Source: JACTMZ01 sp044359955 (GTDB lineage: Bacteria; Verrucomicrobiota; Verrucomicrobiia; Chthoniobacterales; JACTMZ01). From it: 64,000 bases of DNA. This document shows positions 49,749-58,528 of this stretch, in pieces; position 1 is the stretch's first letter; each line of letters starts with the position of its first letter. Position numbers and translations under genes: made by a program. Below the pieces are notes generated by a model, which had not been told where the DNA came from, did no database searches, and saw nothing but the letters and a program-made list of their open reading frames with translations. The stretch lies in assembly GCA_044359955.1 (NCBI GenBank), contig JBIKLF010000006.1, positions 66,844-130,843 of the forward strand, read 5' to 3'.

Positions 49749-52067
49749 ATGAGCCCGACCTTCACTTTCAGCTTCGGCCTTCTTCTCCTCGGCCTGTTCA
49801 TTTGGTATTTCTTCACCGACTTCTCGCTCCGCAAGCGGATGATCGGGCTCGTCCTCACCGTCCTGCTCCTCACTTTCTGCCTTGAGGCCGTCATTCCGCC
49901 GGACAAAAAAATCCGTCTCGGTCTCGACTTGCAGGGCGGCACCTCGTTCCTCCTGCGTCTGGTCGGCGCAGACGGCGAGGAAATCACCCCGACGACCCTC
50001 GATCAGGCGATCGAGGTCATCCGCAAACGGGTGGACCAATTCGGCGTGAGCGAGCCGGTCATTGCCGCCCAAGGCCGCGATCGCATCCTCGTGCAGATCC
50101 CCGGGCTCGACACGGAGCAGCTCGCCCAGACCAAGGAACAACTCCAACGCGTGGCGAAGCTCGAATTCGCCCTCGTTCACCCGCAGAGCGACTCCGTCCT
50201 CGCCCAAGTTGACGCCGGACAAGGTGTCCTCCCGCCCGGTTTTGTCATCAAGGAATACGCCGAAGTAATCGAAGGCCAAGAGGAGACCGTGCGCCTGCTG
50301 GTCAAACAGCGTGCCGACCTCACCGGCGACCGCGTCACGGCCGCCAATCCGTTCTACGACGTCGCGGGTTACGGCGTGTCCATGACCCTCGACAGCGAGG
50401 GCGGCAAAATCTTCGGCGATCTCACGGCCAACCATGTCGGCCAGCGCCTCGCCATCATGCTCGACGGCGACGTGCAGAGTGCCCCGAACATCCGCCAGCC
50501 CATCTACGGCGGCGAAGCCGTCATCACCGGGAACTTCTCCGACGAGGAGGCCCGTAACCTGGCCAGCGTTCTGGAAAACCCGCTCAAGACGCCGGTCGAA
50601 ATCGAGGAAACCCGCAGCGTTTCCTCCTCGCTCGGGGCGGACTCCATCCGCAGCGGCGTCGGCGCCGGTATTCTCGGACTCACCCTCACCCTCCTTTTCG
50701 TTCTTCTTTACTACCGCCTGGCCGGCCTCATCGCCTGCTTGGCCCTGGCGGTGAACCTCATCCTGCTCTTCGGCGCGATGAGCATGTTCAACTTCGTCCT
50801 CACCCTGCCCGGTATCGCCGGCATCATCCTGACCATTGGCATGGCCATCGACGCCAACGTCCTCATCTACGAGCGCCTGCGCGAGGAAATGGCGGCGGGC
50901 AAATCACTCGGGGCCGCGGTCAATTCGGCCTACAACAAAGCCTTCTCCGCCATCTTCGACGCCAACGTCACCACCCTGATCACCTCGGCTATTCTCTTCT
51001 GGCAGGCCACCGGACCGGTCAAGGGTTTCGCCATCACCCTGACTCTCGGCATCATTGCCTCGATGTTCTCGGCGCTGCTTTTCACCCGCACCGTCTTCGG
51101 CTTCATGCTCGAGAATTTCGGACTGAAAAAGTTGCGCATGCTCAACTGGATCCCGGCCCATAGCATCGACTTTCTCGGCAAGCGTCACATCGCACTCGCC
51201 CTGTCTCTGGTCCTCATTCTCGGGTCGGTCGGATTCTTCGCCTGGCGCGGACAGCAAAACTTCGGGGTCGACTTCACGGGCGGCGATCTCGTGGTGCTCG
51301 CGGCGACCGGAAACGTCCCGCTGGCCGACCTGCGGCGCAGTGTCGAAGCCGCCAACCTGGGCGAAACCACCCTGCAAACCGCGACGGAAGAAGGCCGGGA
51401 ACTCATCACTGTGCAAAGCCGTTTCGGCACCGCCGATGCCTTGGTCGCTAAATTGCAGCAGGACTTCCCTGCGGCCGGACTGACCATCGAACAGACCGAC
51501 ACAGTCGGACCACGCGTGGGCAAGGAACTGGCCGGACGCTCGCTCTTCGCGCTCGCCCTCGGCCTCCTCGGTATCCTCATTTACGTGACGCTGCGTTTCG
51601 AATTCTCCTTTGCCCTCGGCGCGCTCGTCGCGCTGCTCCACGACGTCATCATCACCATCGGCATCTTTTCACTGCTCGGGCGGGAAGTTTCCCTCGTCAT
51701 GGTCGGTGCCGTGCTGACCATCGCCGGTTACTCGATCAACGACACCATCGTGGTCTTCGACCGCGTCCGGGAGGGACTCATGTCCGGACGCCGCGGCACC
51801 GTCGCGCAGATCATGAACGCGTGCATCAACGAGACCCTCGGGCGCACCATCCTGACCGGCGGCACGACGTTGCTCGCCACCGCGGCTCTCTTCTTCCTCG
51901 GTGGCCCGGTCTTGAGCGACTTCGCCTTGGCTATCCTCATCGGCATCCTCGTCGGCACTTATTCCTCCATCTTCGTTGCCGCACCCATCGTTCTCTGGTG
52001 GGCCAAACGCACCGGCAAGAGCATCAAGCGCGAAGTGCTGGGTGATCCGGAGACCGCAACGGTCTGA
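49749..52067 (+). CDS. secDF: Protein translocase SecDF fusion
   Basis: Proton-driven membrane protein that pulls preproteins across the inner membrane. SecD and SecF are fused into one chain of 772 aa from MSPTFTFSFGLLLLGLFIWY. The SecD half has GLDLQGGTSFLLRL, the large periplasmic domain and MAIDANVLIYERLREEMAAG (TM4 with the proton-relay Asp). The SecF half begins near residue 475 with a second helix, FGVDFTGGDLVV, and ends GYSINDTIVVFDRVREGL, then NETLGRTILTGGTTL. All twelve helices are present. Fused SecDF occurs in Verrucomicrobiota and many Gram-positives. Confidence 0.95.
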   Translation: MSPTFTFSFGLLLLGLFIWYFFTDFSLRKRMIGLVLTVLLLTFCLEAVIPPDKKIRLGLDLQGGTSFLLRLVGADGEEITPTTLDQAIEVIRKRVDQFGVSEPVIAAQGRDRILVQIPGLDTEQLAQTKEQLQRVAKLEFALVHPQSDSVLAQVDAGQGVLPPGFVIKEYAEVIEGQEETVRLLVKQRADLTGDRVTAANPFYDVAGYGVSMTLDSEGGKIFGDLTANHVGQRLAIMLDGDVQSAPNIRQPIYGGEAVITGNFSDEEARNLASVLENPLKTPVEIEETRSVSSSLGADSIRSGVGAGILGLTLTLLFVLLYYRLAGLIACLALAVNLILLFGAMSMFNFVLTLPGIAGIILTIGMAIDANVLIYERLREEMAAGKSLGAAVNSAYNKAFSAIFDANVTTLITSAILFWQATGPVKGFAITLTLGIIASMFSALLFTRTVFGFMLENFGLKKLRMLNWIPAHSIDFLGKRHIALALSLVLILGSVGFFAWRGQQNFGVDFTGGDLVVLAATGNVPLADLRRSVEAANLGETTLQTATEEGRELITVQSRFGTADALVAKLQQDFPAAGLTIEQTDTVGPRVGKELAGRSLFALALGLLGILIYVTLRFEFSFALGALVALLHDVIITIGIFSLLGREVSLVMVGAVLTIAGYSINDTIVVFDRVREGLMSGRRGTVAQIMNACINETLGRTILTGGTTLLATAALFFLGGPVLSDFALAILIGILVGTYSSIFVAAPIVLWWAKRTGKSIKREVLGDPETATV

Positions 52068-52109
52068 GCGCACCTCCCTGCGCCCCCGCGCAGCGGCCTT
52101 TCGCTTTCC

Positions 52110-53756
52110 ATGGAAACTATCGTCATCGGTCATCGCAACCCGGACATGGATTCGGTCTGTTCCGCTGTGGCTTACGCCGCACTGAAGGAACGGCTGGGCG
52201 AAAAGGGTGTCCGCCCGGCCCGCGCCGGCGCGCTCAACGAACGTATCGCTTTCGTTCTGGAAAAATTCGGCGTGCCCCAACCCGAATTCCTCCCCGACGT
52301 CACCCCGCGGGTCCGCGACGCCATGATCAAGGATTACGTGGGCATCCACCCGGACCAACCCATCGCCGAGGCCCTCGGCCTGATGTCCTCGAAACGCCTG
52401 CGCGCGCTTCCCGTCGTGGATGAAAACCTGCGCTTCCACGGCACGATCAGCGAAAACAAGCTGCTCGGACTCGTCATGCCCTCGCGCGAGGCGGCCCAAC
52501 GCGCCCGCGAAGTGCTGGCCAGCCTCGCCAATATCGCCGGGACATTCGAGGGACGCTCGCTCACCGGATCACTTTCTTCCCGCGAGGAGACGTATGCTCT
52601 CGTGGTGGCCGCGATGGACGCCGACACCTTCGCCGGCCGCCTCCGCAATCTCGAACCCGCACGCACCGTTCTGTTCGTGGGCGATCGCGAGAACGTGCAC
52701 CGCACCGCCCTCGAAGGAGGAGTGAGCGCGCTCGTCGTCACCGGCGGGGCCGAGGTTGATCCCGCCTTCGCCGCCGAAGCACAGGCCGCAGGCATGGCGG
52801 TCATTGTTTCCCCGTGGGACACCGCCACGAGCGTCATTTTCGCCCGCGGCGCGATGATCGCCCGGCACGCGCTCGAGGAAGTTGCGGAAAAATTCGACGG
52901 AGACACCCCGCTCGAATTGGCCCGCCGCAGCGTGGCCCTCTCCAACAAATTCGTTTTCCCCGTGCTCGACAGCGAGGCGCGACTGGAGGGCATTCTCTCC
53001 AAGAGCGACTTCCTCAAAGGGCCTGCGCGGCAGCTCATCCTGGTCGATCACAACGAACTCTCGCAGGCGGTTCCCGGGGCGGAGGACCTGCCGGTCGTCG
53101 AAATCATCGACCACCACCGGCTCGGCAACCGGCCGACCGAGACACCCATCCTTTTCCTCAACCAGCCGGTCGGATCGACTTGCACCATCGTGGCCGACCT
53201 CTACCAGCGGCAGGCCATCGCCCCCGCGCGCCCCGTGGCCGGACTCCTTCTCGCCGGTATCATTGCCGACACCCTGAACGGCACATCGCCGACCGCCACG
53301 GAAACTGATCGGAGATTTCTGGCCGAGTTGGGTGAAATCGCGGGCATCAAGGCCGGAGATCTCGCGGCGGAAATTTTCGCCGTCGGCTCACCCTTGCAGA
53401 CCATGAGCCCGGACAAAGTTGTCGAGGCCGATGCCAAGCACTACGAGGAAAAAGGTCTCCGCTTCAGCGTGGCGCAAATCGAGGAAGTCACCTTCGCCAA
53501 CTTCGACGCCCAACGCGAACACCTCCTGGCGGCGCTGCGCGAGCGGGTCGGATCCGAAGGCCTTTTCTTCGCCGCCTTGCTGGTTACAGACATCAACGAG
53601 CAAAATTCTTATCTCCTCGTCGAAGGAAACAGCGACTTCCTCCGCTCCATCACTTATCCGGAGCAATCGGACCGCGTTTGGTTCCTCGAAGGCGTGGTTT
53701 CGCGCAAAAAACAGCTCCTGCCCTACCTGACCGAGTGCCTCGCCCGGGTCCGCTGA
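52110..53756 (+). CDS. Manganese-dependent inorganic pyrophosphatase with CBS and DRTGG domains
   Basis: Hydrolyses pyrophosphate, pulling biosynthetic reactions. It is a family II (DHH) enzyme, 548 aa. The N-terminal part begins METIVIGHRNPDMDSVCSAV with the metal-binding His and Asp. Two CBS regions follow (KDYVGIHPDQPIAEALGLMS, and near KFVFPVLDSEARLEGILSKS) on either side of a DRTGG-like domain (around RSLTGSLSSREETYALVVAA). The second half carries IIDHHRLGN (the DHH motif) and the C-terminal DHHA2 domain. CBS/DRTGG types are regulated by adenine nucleotides, so activity likely responds to energy status (family knowledge). Confidence 0.9.
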   Translation: METIVIGHRNPDMDSVCSAVAYAALKERLGEKGVRPARAGALNERIAFVLEKFGVPQPEFLPDVTPRVRDAMIKDYVGIHPDQPIAEALGLMSSKRLRALPVVDENLRFHGTISENKLLGLVMPSREAAQRAREVLASLANIAGTFEGRSLTGSLSSREETYALVVAAMDADTFAGRLRNLEPARTVLFVGDRENVHRTALEGGVSALVVTGGAEVDPAFAAEAQAAGMAVIVSPWDTATSVIFARGAMIARHALEEVAEKFDGDTPLELARRSVALSNKFVFPVLDSEARLEGILSKSDFLKGPARQLILVDHNELSQAVPGAEDLPVVEIIDHHRLGNRPTETPILFLNQPVGSTCTIVADLYQRQAIAPARPVAGLLLAGIIADTLNGTSPTATETDRRFLAELGEIAGIKAGDLAAEIFAVGSPLQTMSPDKVVEADAKHYEEKGLRFSVAQIEEVTFANFDAQREHLLAALRERVGSEGLFFAALLVTDINEQNSYLLVEGNSDFLRSITYPEQSDRVWFLEGVVSRKKQLLPYLTECLARVR

Positions 53757-53838
53757 CCCCGCCCGACCGGAAAACGGGGGTCTTGGCGGGGCTGAAATAA
53801 TGCATAAAGCGTTGGTTATCAGTGAATAAAAGTATTAT

Positions 53839-53868
53839 TTGACGCCCCTCGGCACGGCCTCCTACGCT
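53839..53868 (+). promoter_or_regulatory. rpsU: Candidate rpsU promoter
   Basis: TTGACG at 53839-53844 and TACGCT at 53863-53868 are separated by 18 nt and lie about 40 nt upstream of the rpsU start. GAAAGGATG just before the start codon serves as a weak ribosome-binding site. The boxes are reasonable sigma70-type matches. Confidence 0.45.
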
Positions 53869-53909
53869 TTCCCTACCCCCAAAACGCCTAGAAAGGATGT
53901 GAATCACTA

Positions 53910-54107
53910 ATGCCCGAAGTCATCGTTCGCAAAGGAGAATCGATCGACCGCGCTATCAAGCGGTTGAAGTCGAAATTGGACTCCGAGGGAATCATGGATG
54001 AAGTGCGCCGTCTGCGCGCATTTGAGACGCCAACCCAAAAAACCCGTCGTAAAGCCAAGGCCAACGCCAAACGCGCCAAAATGAAGCACCGCTTCAACCC
54101 GTCCTGA
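53910..54107 (+). CDS. rpsU: 30S ribosomal protein S21
   Basis: Small basic protein near the mRNA exit that helps initiation. It has 65 aa: MPEVIVRKGESIDRAIKRLK at the start, then the Arg/Lys-rich KTRRKAKANAKRAKMKHRFN tail. The length and basic tail are typical of S21. The gene stands alone and its stop codon overlaps the presumed start region of the following SDR gene. Its terminator lies inside that gene. Confidence 0.95.
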   Translation: MPEVIVRKGESIDRAIKRLKSKLDSEGIMDEVRRLRAFETPTQKTRRKAKANAKRAKMKHRFNPS

Positions 54108-54940
54108 GTCAATCCGTTCCAACTCCGCGCATCTTCCTCGCTGGCTGTGGCTACACCGGCGAAAGATGCGCGGATTTTTTTTGCGAGGCTGGCAGTGAAG
54201 TCACCGCTCTTGTTTCCTCTGAGGAATCCGCCCGCCGCCTCGCCGGCAAACCCTACCGCGTCATCGCCGCGGATGCCGCGGACCCTGCACAACTGCGTGC
54301 CGTCCTCTCCGGCGAAGCCAAACCGGACCTGCTCATCCACTGCTTGAGCGGTAAAGACGGCCGCCACGCGGAAGCCTACCGCACGGTGTATTGCCAGACC
54401 CTGCACAACCTCCTCGAACTCCTCGACCCCGCCTTCACCGTTTTCACCAGCAGCACCTCGGTCTATCCGCAAAACGACGCCACCGAAGTCGATGAATCAT
54501 CCCCGACCGGCGGCACACCGACCGGCGACATCCTGCTCGAGGCCGAGCAACTCGCCATCCAAGCCGGCGGCGCCGCCGTCCGCCTCGGTGGCATCTACGG
54601 CCCGGACCGCGCCCGCTTCATCGAAGCCGCCCGCGCCGGCCAGCCCCTCCCCTTCGGTGCGACCGATGCCTTCATCAATCTCATCCACCGCGATGATGCC
54701 GCCCGCGCCCTCTTCCATGTCGGATCCCACCGCCTCTCCGGCCTCTTCAACGCCGTCGACGACCACCCCTCCCGCCGCGACGACCTCGCCGAATCCATCC
54801 GCACCAATTCCCCACATGGAGCGGCGGCCTCTGACCACCTCACCCCTTCCACCGGCAAACGCGTCAGCAATCAAAAACTCCGCAACACCGGCTGGACCCC
54901 CCAATTCCCCTCCATCCTCGAAGCCCTGCCCTCGTTGTAA
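54104..54940 (+). CDS. NAD-dependent epimerase/SDR family protein with non-ATG start
   Basis: An extended-SDR-like protein of about 278 aa. The Rossmann motif near the N-terminus is RIFLAGCGYTGERCADFF (GxGYxG type). Downstream come FTSSTSVYPQNDATEVDESS (catalytic region with Ser and Tyr), VRLGGIYGPDRARF and LIHRDDAARALFHV. No ATG, GTG or TTG is in frame before the Rossmann motif. The only plausible start is CTG at 54104, overlapping the rpsU stop (CTGA); the first in-frame ATG lies at 54344 and would delete the cofactor site. The N-terminal coding region overlaps a strong terminator (54124-54182). It belongs to a group that includes NAD(P)-binding epimerase-like proteins; substrate unknown. 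Confidence 0.75.
   Translation: MSQSVPTPRIFLAGCGYTGERCADFFCEAGSEVTALVSSEESARRLAGKPYRVIAADAADPAQLRAVLSGEAKPDLLIHCLSGKDGRHAEAYRTVYCQTLHNLLELLDPAFTVFTSSTSVYPQNDATEVDESSPTGGTPTGDILLEAEQLAIQAGGAAVRLGGIYGPDRARFIEAARAGQPLPFGATDAFINLIHRDDAARALFHVGSHRLSGLFNAVDDHPSRRDDLAESIRTNSPHGAAASDHLTPSTGKRVSNQKLRNTGWTPQFPSILEALPSL
54124..54182 (+). terminator. rpsU: Intrinsic terminator of rpsU inside the epimerase coding region
   Basis: TCCGCGCATCTT (54124-54135) and AAGATGCGCGGA (54163-54174) are perfectly complementary over 12 bp, with a 27-nt loop, followed by eight T residues (54175-54182). It lies 16 nt after the rpsU stop and has all marks of a strong intrinsic terminator. The same bases encode PRIF and GERCADFF of the epimerase. 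Confidence 0.85.
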
Positions 54941-55062
54941 CGGCCCAATCCCCGCCGCCGGTTCAGGTCTCAAGTCTCAGCCCTCATCCCTCCTCTTTAT
55001 CCCCCCATCGATTCTTGCAACCGCAGAGAACGCAGAGAGGAAAACTCCATCACCTCCCCCGC

Positions 55063-55088
55063 TTGTAGCGGCGGTCTGTGACCGCCGC
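55063..55088 (+). repeat. TTGTAGCGGCGGTC hairpin repeat
   Basis: GCGGCGGTC, loop TGT, GACCGCCGC form a perfect 9-bp hairpin preceded by TTGTA. The same arrangement (TTGTAGCG followed by a hairpin) occurs in reverse at 4178-4154, and similar forms occur at 63914-63943 and 63958-63986. Confidence 0.55.
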
Positions 55089-55140
55089 ACGCATTCCATA
55101 ATCAGGCAGCGGCAACCGCGAAACCTCACAACACCCGCCA

Positions 55141-55176
55141 CTTAAAACTTACAAACCTAAAACTTAAAACTCTCTC
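55141..55176. repeat. AT-rich TTAAG-type repeat, second copy
   Basis: CTTAAAACTTACAAACCTAA followed by AACTTAAAACTCTC closely matches the reverse complement of the sequence in the rpsK-rpsD gap (373-411). It is embedded in the gene-free stretch after the epimerase gene. Confidence 0.5.
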
Positions 55177-55312
55177 CCCCTTCAATCAGGTTTGGTCGCC
55201 GCGGCGACCTGTCTCCGTTTCACTCCGGCTCAAACTCAGCTTTCATCCCTCCTCTCCCTCCCCCCTTCACCCCTTCACTCAGGTTTCAAACTCAAGTCTC
55301 ATCCTTCTTCCT

Positions 55313-56059
55313 TCATCCTTCATCCTTCCACTCCACTCCTCCCTCATCCAAAACCGCCCGGACCGCCCGCACCATCTCCACACTTCCCGGCGAATCCGCA
55401 TGCACGCCCACCGTCTCCGCCTCGACCAACCATTTTTTCCCGCCGCCGACTTCCAAATATCCGGTCATCCGCCAATCCCTGATCCGGACCGCCACCCGCA
55501 CCGGATCGTTAAGCAACGCCCCCGCTTCACCGCGCGGGAGCAACCGCGCTTCGGCCGCATAGCCGCGCTCGGCAAAAATTTCCCGCCAGAGCGGCACGCC
55601 CCGCGCCTCGCCCACCGCGTGAAGCAGTCCGCCCGCACCAACCATGAGCGGCACGCCTTCCAGTTCCGACTCCATCCAATCGACACACGCCTCGGCCAAA
55701 TCCGTGCGTTCGTCGCAGAGATGGTAAAGCGCCCCGTGCAGCTTCACATGACCCACCCGGCCGCCCTCACCGGCCGCCACCCGCTGCAAGGCACGAACTT
55801 GCTCGTCGAGCAGTCGCGTCAACTCACCTGCGCTGACCTCCACCGCCGCGCGTCCGAAATTTTCCCGATCCACCCAGCCCGGATGCGCACCGGTCTGCAC
55901 CCCGCGCCCCAGCGCCTCCCGCACCACCCGCCGCATGGTCTCCTCGTCGCCCGCATGACCACCACACGCGATATTGGCCAAATCCACCAACTCGAGTAAC
56001 GCGGTTGTTGTCTCCTCGGCCTCGCCTTCCCCCAGATCGCAATTGAGTAACACCTTCAT
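55313..56059 (-). CDS. pxpA: 5-oxoprolinase subunit PxpA (LamB/YcsF family)
   Basis: Part of the prokaryotic ATP-dependent 5-oxoprolinase, which opens 5-oxoproline (a damage product of glutamine/glutamate) to glutamate. It has 248 aa: MKVLLNCDLGEGEAEETTTA, IACGGHAGDEETMRRVVREA, VQTGAHPGWVDRENFGRAAV and GHVKLHGALYHLCDERTDLA. All are family signatures. It is the last gene of a pxpB-pxpC-pxpA run and overlaps pxpC by 4 nt. Confidence 0.93.
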   Translation of the reverse strand: MKVLLNCDLGEGEAEETTTALLELVDLANIACGGHAGDEETMRRVVREALGRGVQTGAHPGWVDRENFGRAAVEVSAGELTRLLDEQVRALQRVAAGEGGRVGHVKLHGALYHLCDERTDLAEACVDWMESELEGVPLMVGAGGLLHAVGEARGVPLWREIFAERGYAAEARLLPRGEAGALLNDPVRVAVRIRDWRMTGYLEVGGGKKWLVEAETVGVHADSPGSVEMVRAVRAVLDEGGVEWKDEG

Positions 56060-56904
56060 TTGTTCAACGGCCTAAATCTTAACGTTCCGCCCGGCGGCAC
56101 TTGCGCCACACGACAGCAGGCGTCTTCATCCAGCCAGCCTATCTTCGGATAACCACCCACCGTCGGTCCATCCCGCATTGTCACCACCGGTTGTCCTCCA
56201 CCCGTGATCTGCACGGACCCGACCAACACCGGCTCGCTCAACATCGTCCCCGCCGGCACCTCGATGGAAGCCCCGTCCAAACGCACCCCCATCCGGTCAC
56301 TGCGCGCGGAAACCCGCCATTCCGTGGCGAAAAAAGCGGACCGCGCGGCCGCGCTGAATTCACTCCATTGCGGCCCCGGCCAGACGCACACCTCGGTCGT
56401 TGGCGGATGCACGGCAGACCGCCCAGCCCCCGCCACTTGCTCCGGTCCGCGCAAGGTCGGGTCCGTGCGGCCGCAAATCACCTCTCCTGCCGAGAAGCCG
56501 CGCCCCAATCCGCTCCGGGCCGAAACCGCCGCGCTGCCCAAATATTCCGGTGCCGCCCATCCACCCGGCGCGGCCAAATAGGCATAGACCCCGCTCTCAT
56601 GGCGCATGAATGACAACTCCTCGCCGCGCGACACCTTGCGCGCCGTGCCCGGCCTCCATCCCATCGACGCTCCCGCCAACGAGAGCCACCCATCGCCCAA
56701 AACACGGAACCGCGCCCCTTGCAGCGCCAATTCAATGACCACCGCATCCGCCGGATTGCCGATCAACGCATTGGCCAGAGCCGCCGCGCCCGGATCCATC
56801 CATCCGCCCGGCGGAACCCCGAAACGCTTCCAGCCCGGACGCCCCGCATCCTGGAACGAGGCCCCGCAACCCGGCGAAATTACCTCGAGAAATTCAAACA
56901 TCAT
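56056..56904 (-). CDS. pxpC: 5-oxoprolinase subunit PxpC (biotin-dependent carboxyltransferase-like)
   Basis: Works with PxpB in the 5-oxoprolinase complex. The start MMFEFLEVISPGCGASFQDA gives 282 aa. Landmarks are GRPGWKRFGVPPGGWMDPGA, ANALIGNPADAVVIELAL, RSDRMGVRLDGASIE and GGQPVVTMRDGPTVGGYPKI, the conserved GPT-GGYPKI region. Two adjacent ATG codons (56904 and 56901) are possible starts. It overlaps pxpB by 11 nt and pxpA by 4 nt. Confidence 0.92.
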   Translation of the reverse strand: MMFEFLEVISPGCGASFQDAGRPGWKRFGVPPGGWMDPGAAALANALIGNPADAVVIELALQGARFRVLGDGWLSLAGASMGWRPGTARKVSRGEELSFMRHESGVYAYLAAPGGWAAPEYLGSAAVSARSGLGRGFSAGEVICGRTDPTLRGPEQVAGAGRSAVHPPTTEVCVWPGPQWSEFSAAARSAFFATEWRVSARSDRMGVRLDGASIEVPAGTMLSEPVLVGSVQITGGGQPVVTMRDGPTVGGYPKIGWLDEDACCRVAQVPPGGTLRFRPLNK

Positions 56905-57559
56905 CCACCTCCACCGGCACGAACCGCACCGCATCACCCGGACGGAGCAAAAACGGCTCGGCCCGCTCCGGGTCGAACATCCGCCGCACCGTCCGTCCGA
57001 GGATGTGCCACCCGCCCGCACTCTCGCTCGGATAAATCCCGGTCTGCGCGCCCGCGATGGCCACACTCCCGGCCGCAATACGCGCCCGGGGTGAAGCGCG
57101 TCGCGGAAGATGCAGCACTTCGTCCAACACCCCGAGATAGGGAAACCCCGGCGCAAAGCCCAGCATCCACACGCGGTAGTCACGCCCGCTATGACACTTG
57201 ATCACTTCCTCGACCCCCAGTCCCGTCCGCCGCGCCACCTCCCCGAGATCCTCCCCGTCATAGATCACCGGGATTTCCACGCTCCGGGTCACCGCGGCCT
57301 CCCACTCGAGCGAACGCCATGCTTCGATCAACCCCGGGAGGACCCGCTGGCCCCAGCGGGCCGCTGCCTCCCCGTCATCCGCACACTCCAACAGCACCGA
57401 CCCATACCCCATGGTGAACTCCCGCAACCCCTCCGGCCGCCGCTCTTCCAGATCGCGCGCCACGGCCAGCGCCCGACGCATCGTTTTCTCCGACAAATCC
57501 CGCCCGAACCGCACCAGCCACGCGTGCGGTCCGTAGGACTGGAAGGTCCAATCCTTCAT
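56894..57559 (-). CDS. pxpB: 5-oxoprolinase subunit PxpB (KipI family)
   Basis: Allophanate-hydrolase-C2-like partner of PxpC. It has 221 aa. Family motifs are the N-terminal AWLVRFG, the central VIYDGEDLGEVARRTGLGVE and the signature WMLGFAPGFPYLGVLDEVLH followed by ARIAAGSVAIAGAQTGIYP and GGWHILGRT. It heads the pxpB-pxpC-pxpA operon. No dedicated transporter is adjacent. Confidence 0.93.
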   Translation of the reverse strand: MKDWTFQSYGPHAWLVRFGRDLSEKTMRRALAVARDLEERRPEGLREFTMGYGSVLLECADDGEAAARWGQRVLPGLIEAWRSLEWEAAVTRSVEIPVIYDGEDLGEVARRTGLGVEEVIKCHSGRDYRVWMLGFAPGFPYLGVLDEVLHLPRRASPRARIAAGSVAIAGAQTGIYPSESAGGWHILGRTVRRMFDPERAEPFLLRPGDAVRFVPVEVDDV

Positions 57560-57577
57560 GACCCAGCCCGTGCGCGC

Positions 57578-58048
57578 TCAGTAGAGCCCGATGAAGTCCC
57601 CGGCCCATGCACCGGGGTAGCCGAAGCCGAAAGGCGCCGCACCGGCATAACCCGGATCGGACCAATAAGGATGCAGGCCCGCGGTGGAGGACGGAATGTT
57701 GCCGGCATCCTCGAGATAGATTCCCTTCGCTTTGCCCAAATAATTGACCAGCGTGCTGTCCGCCCCCGCCTCGACCAACCCGTTGATCTGCCCGCTGGTA
57801 AAATTGTAGGGCGTCTTGGTCGCCTGCAAATACGGGACGATCATCTTGCCCGGGATGCCCTTCGTCGCCAGGTTCCTGATGTCGTCATACCCGAGGACAC
57901 GCCCATGCGCGATGCGCGCGTAGGTCGCCGGCGGAATTTTCTTCGCCGCGAGCACCTTCATGTAACCCGGTTGCTCGAGTTGCGGGACGCGGGTGGTGGC
58001 GCAACCGCACAAGGCCACACCGAGGAACAGGAACAAGGCTTTCTTCAT
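57578..58048 (-). CDS. Lipoprotein of unknown function
   Basis: A 156-aa protein from MKKALFLFLGVALCGCATTR. The lipobox ALCGC has a Cys at position 16. The mature part is about 140 residues with alternating hydrophobic and charged segments (YARIAHGRVLGYDDIRNLAT, then KMIVPYLQATKTPYNFTSGQ), likely a small helical domain. The C-terminus is Gly/Pro/Tyr-rich (AAPFGFGYPGAWAGDFIGLY). No family recognised. It is 18 nt upstream of pxpB in the same direction but need not be functionally linked. Confidence 0.7.
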   Translation of the reverse strand: MKKALFLFLGVALCGCATTRVPQLEQPGYMKVLAAKKIPPATYARIAHGRVLGYDDIRNLATKGIPGKMIVPYLQATKTPYNFTSGQINGLVEAGADSTLVNYLGKAKGIYLEDAGNIPSSTAGLHPYWSDPGYAGAAPFGFGYPGAWAGDFIGLY

Positions 58049-58090
58049 CCCCGCAGCCTGCACCATGACCGGCCCGACATAAAGACGAAA

Positions 58091-58116
58091 GCGGCGGGAA
58101 CCCTCGTCCCCGCCGC
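58091..58116 (-). terminator. Candidate terminator downstream of glnB
   Basis: On the minus strand, GCGGCGGG and CCCGCCGC pair over 8 bp around a 10-nt loop, followed by TTTCGTCTTTATG. The T-run is interrupted, so this is a moderate candidate. It lies between the end of glnB (58163) and the start of the lipoprotein gene (58048), in the right place to end the amtB-glnB transcript. Confidence 0.5.
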
Positions 58117-58162
58117 CTCGTGCTATGTCAACCCAATCAGGCCCCACACGGGGCACAATTTG

Positions 58163-58501
58163 TCAGACGGCTTTGTCGCCCGTCTCGTCAGTGCGGATGC
58201 GGATCGCTTCCTCCACCGGCGAAATGAAGACCTTGCCGTCACCGATCTTGCCGGTCTTGGCCGCCTTGACGATGGCCGCGGTGGCTTTCTCCACCACGTC
58301 CTCGGCCAGCACGACCTCGATCTTGATCTTGGGAAGGAAATCCACCGTGTATTCGCTGCCCCGGTAGATTTCGGTATGGCCCTTCTGACGGCCAAACCCC
58401 TTCACTTCGCTGACCGTCATGCCCTCGATCCCGAGGTCGGCCAGCGCGTCTTTGACTTCCTCAAGCTTGAACGGCTTGATGATTGCTTCAATTTTTTTCA
58501 T
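58163..58501 (-). CDS. glnB: Nitrogen regulatory protein P-II
   Basis: Trimeric signal protein that reports nitrogen status through 2-oxoglutarate and ATP/ADP binding and, in the GlnK form, blocks AmtB. It has 112 aa, the canonical length. The T-loop is EVKGFGRQKGHTEIYRGSEY followed by TVDF with the uridylylation Tyr (RGSEYTVDF). The Walker-like C-terminal region (KTGKIGDGKVFISPVEEAIR) is present. It follows amtB by 27 nt, so it acts as GlnK although the sequence name glnB/glnK cannot be separated. Confidence 0.95.
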   Translation of the reverse strand: MKKIEAIIKPFKLEEVKDALADLGIEGMTVSEVKGFGRQKGHTEIYRGSEYTVDFLPKIKIEVVLAEDVVEKATAAIVKAAKTGKIGDGKVFISPVEEAIRIRTDETGDKAV

Positions 58502-58528
58502 TGGTTTTTGCTTCCTGGTTAGAGGTGA

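Larger units (their letters stand above)
54941..55312. other. Gene-free gap of 372 nt with repeat-like sequence
   Basis: No supported gene. It contains a TGTAGCGGCGGTC hairpin (55063-55088), the TTAAG-type repeat (55141-55176), a CCGCAGAGAACGCAGAG motif near 55021 and pyrimidine-rich stretches with repeated TCATCCTTC and TCATCCCTCC words (55230-55330). The composition is unlike the coding neighbours. It looks like accumulated repeat debris. Confidence 0.5.
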
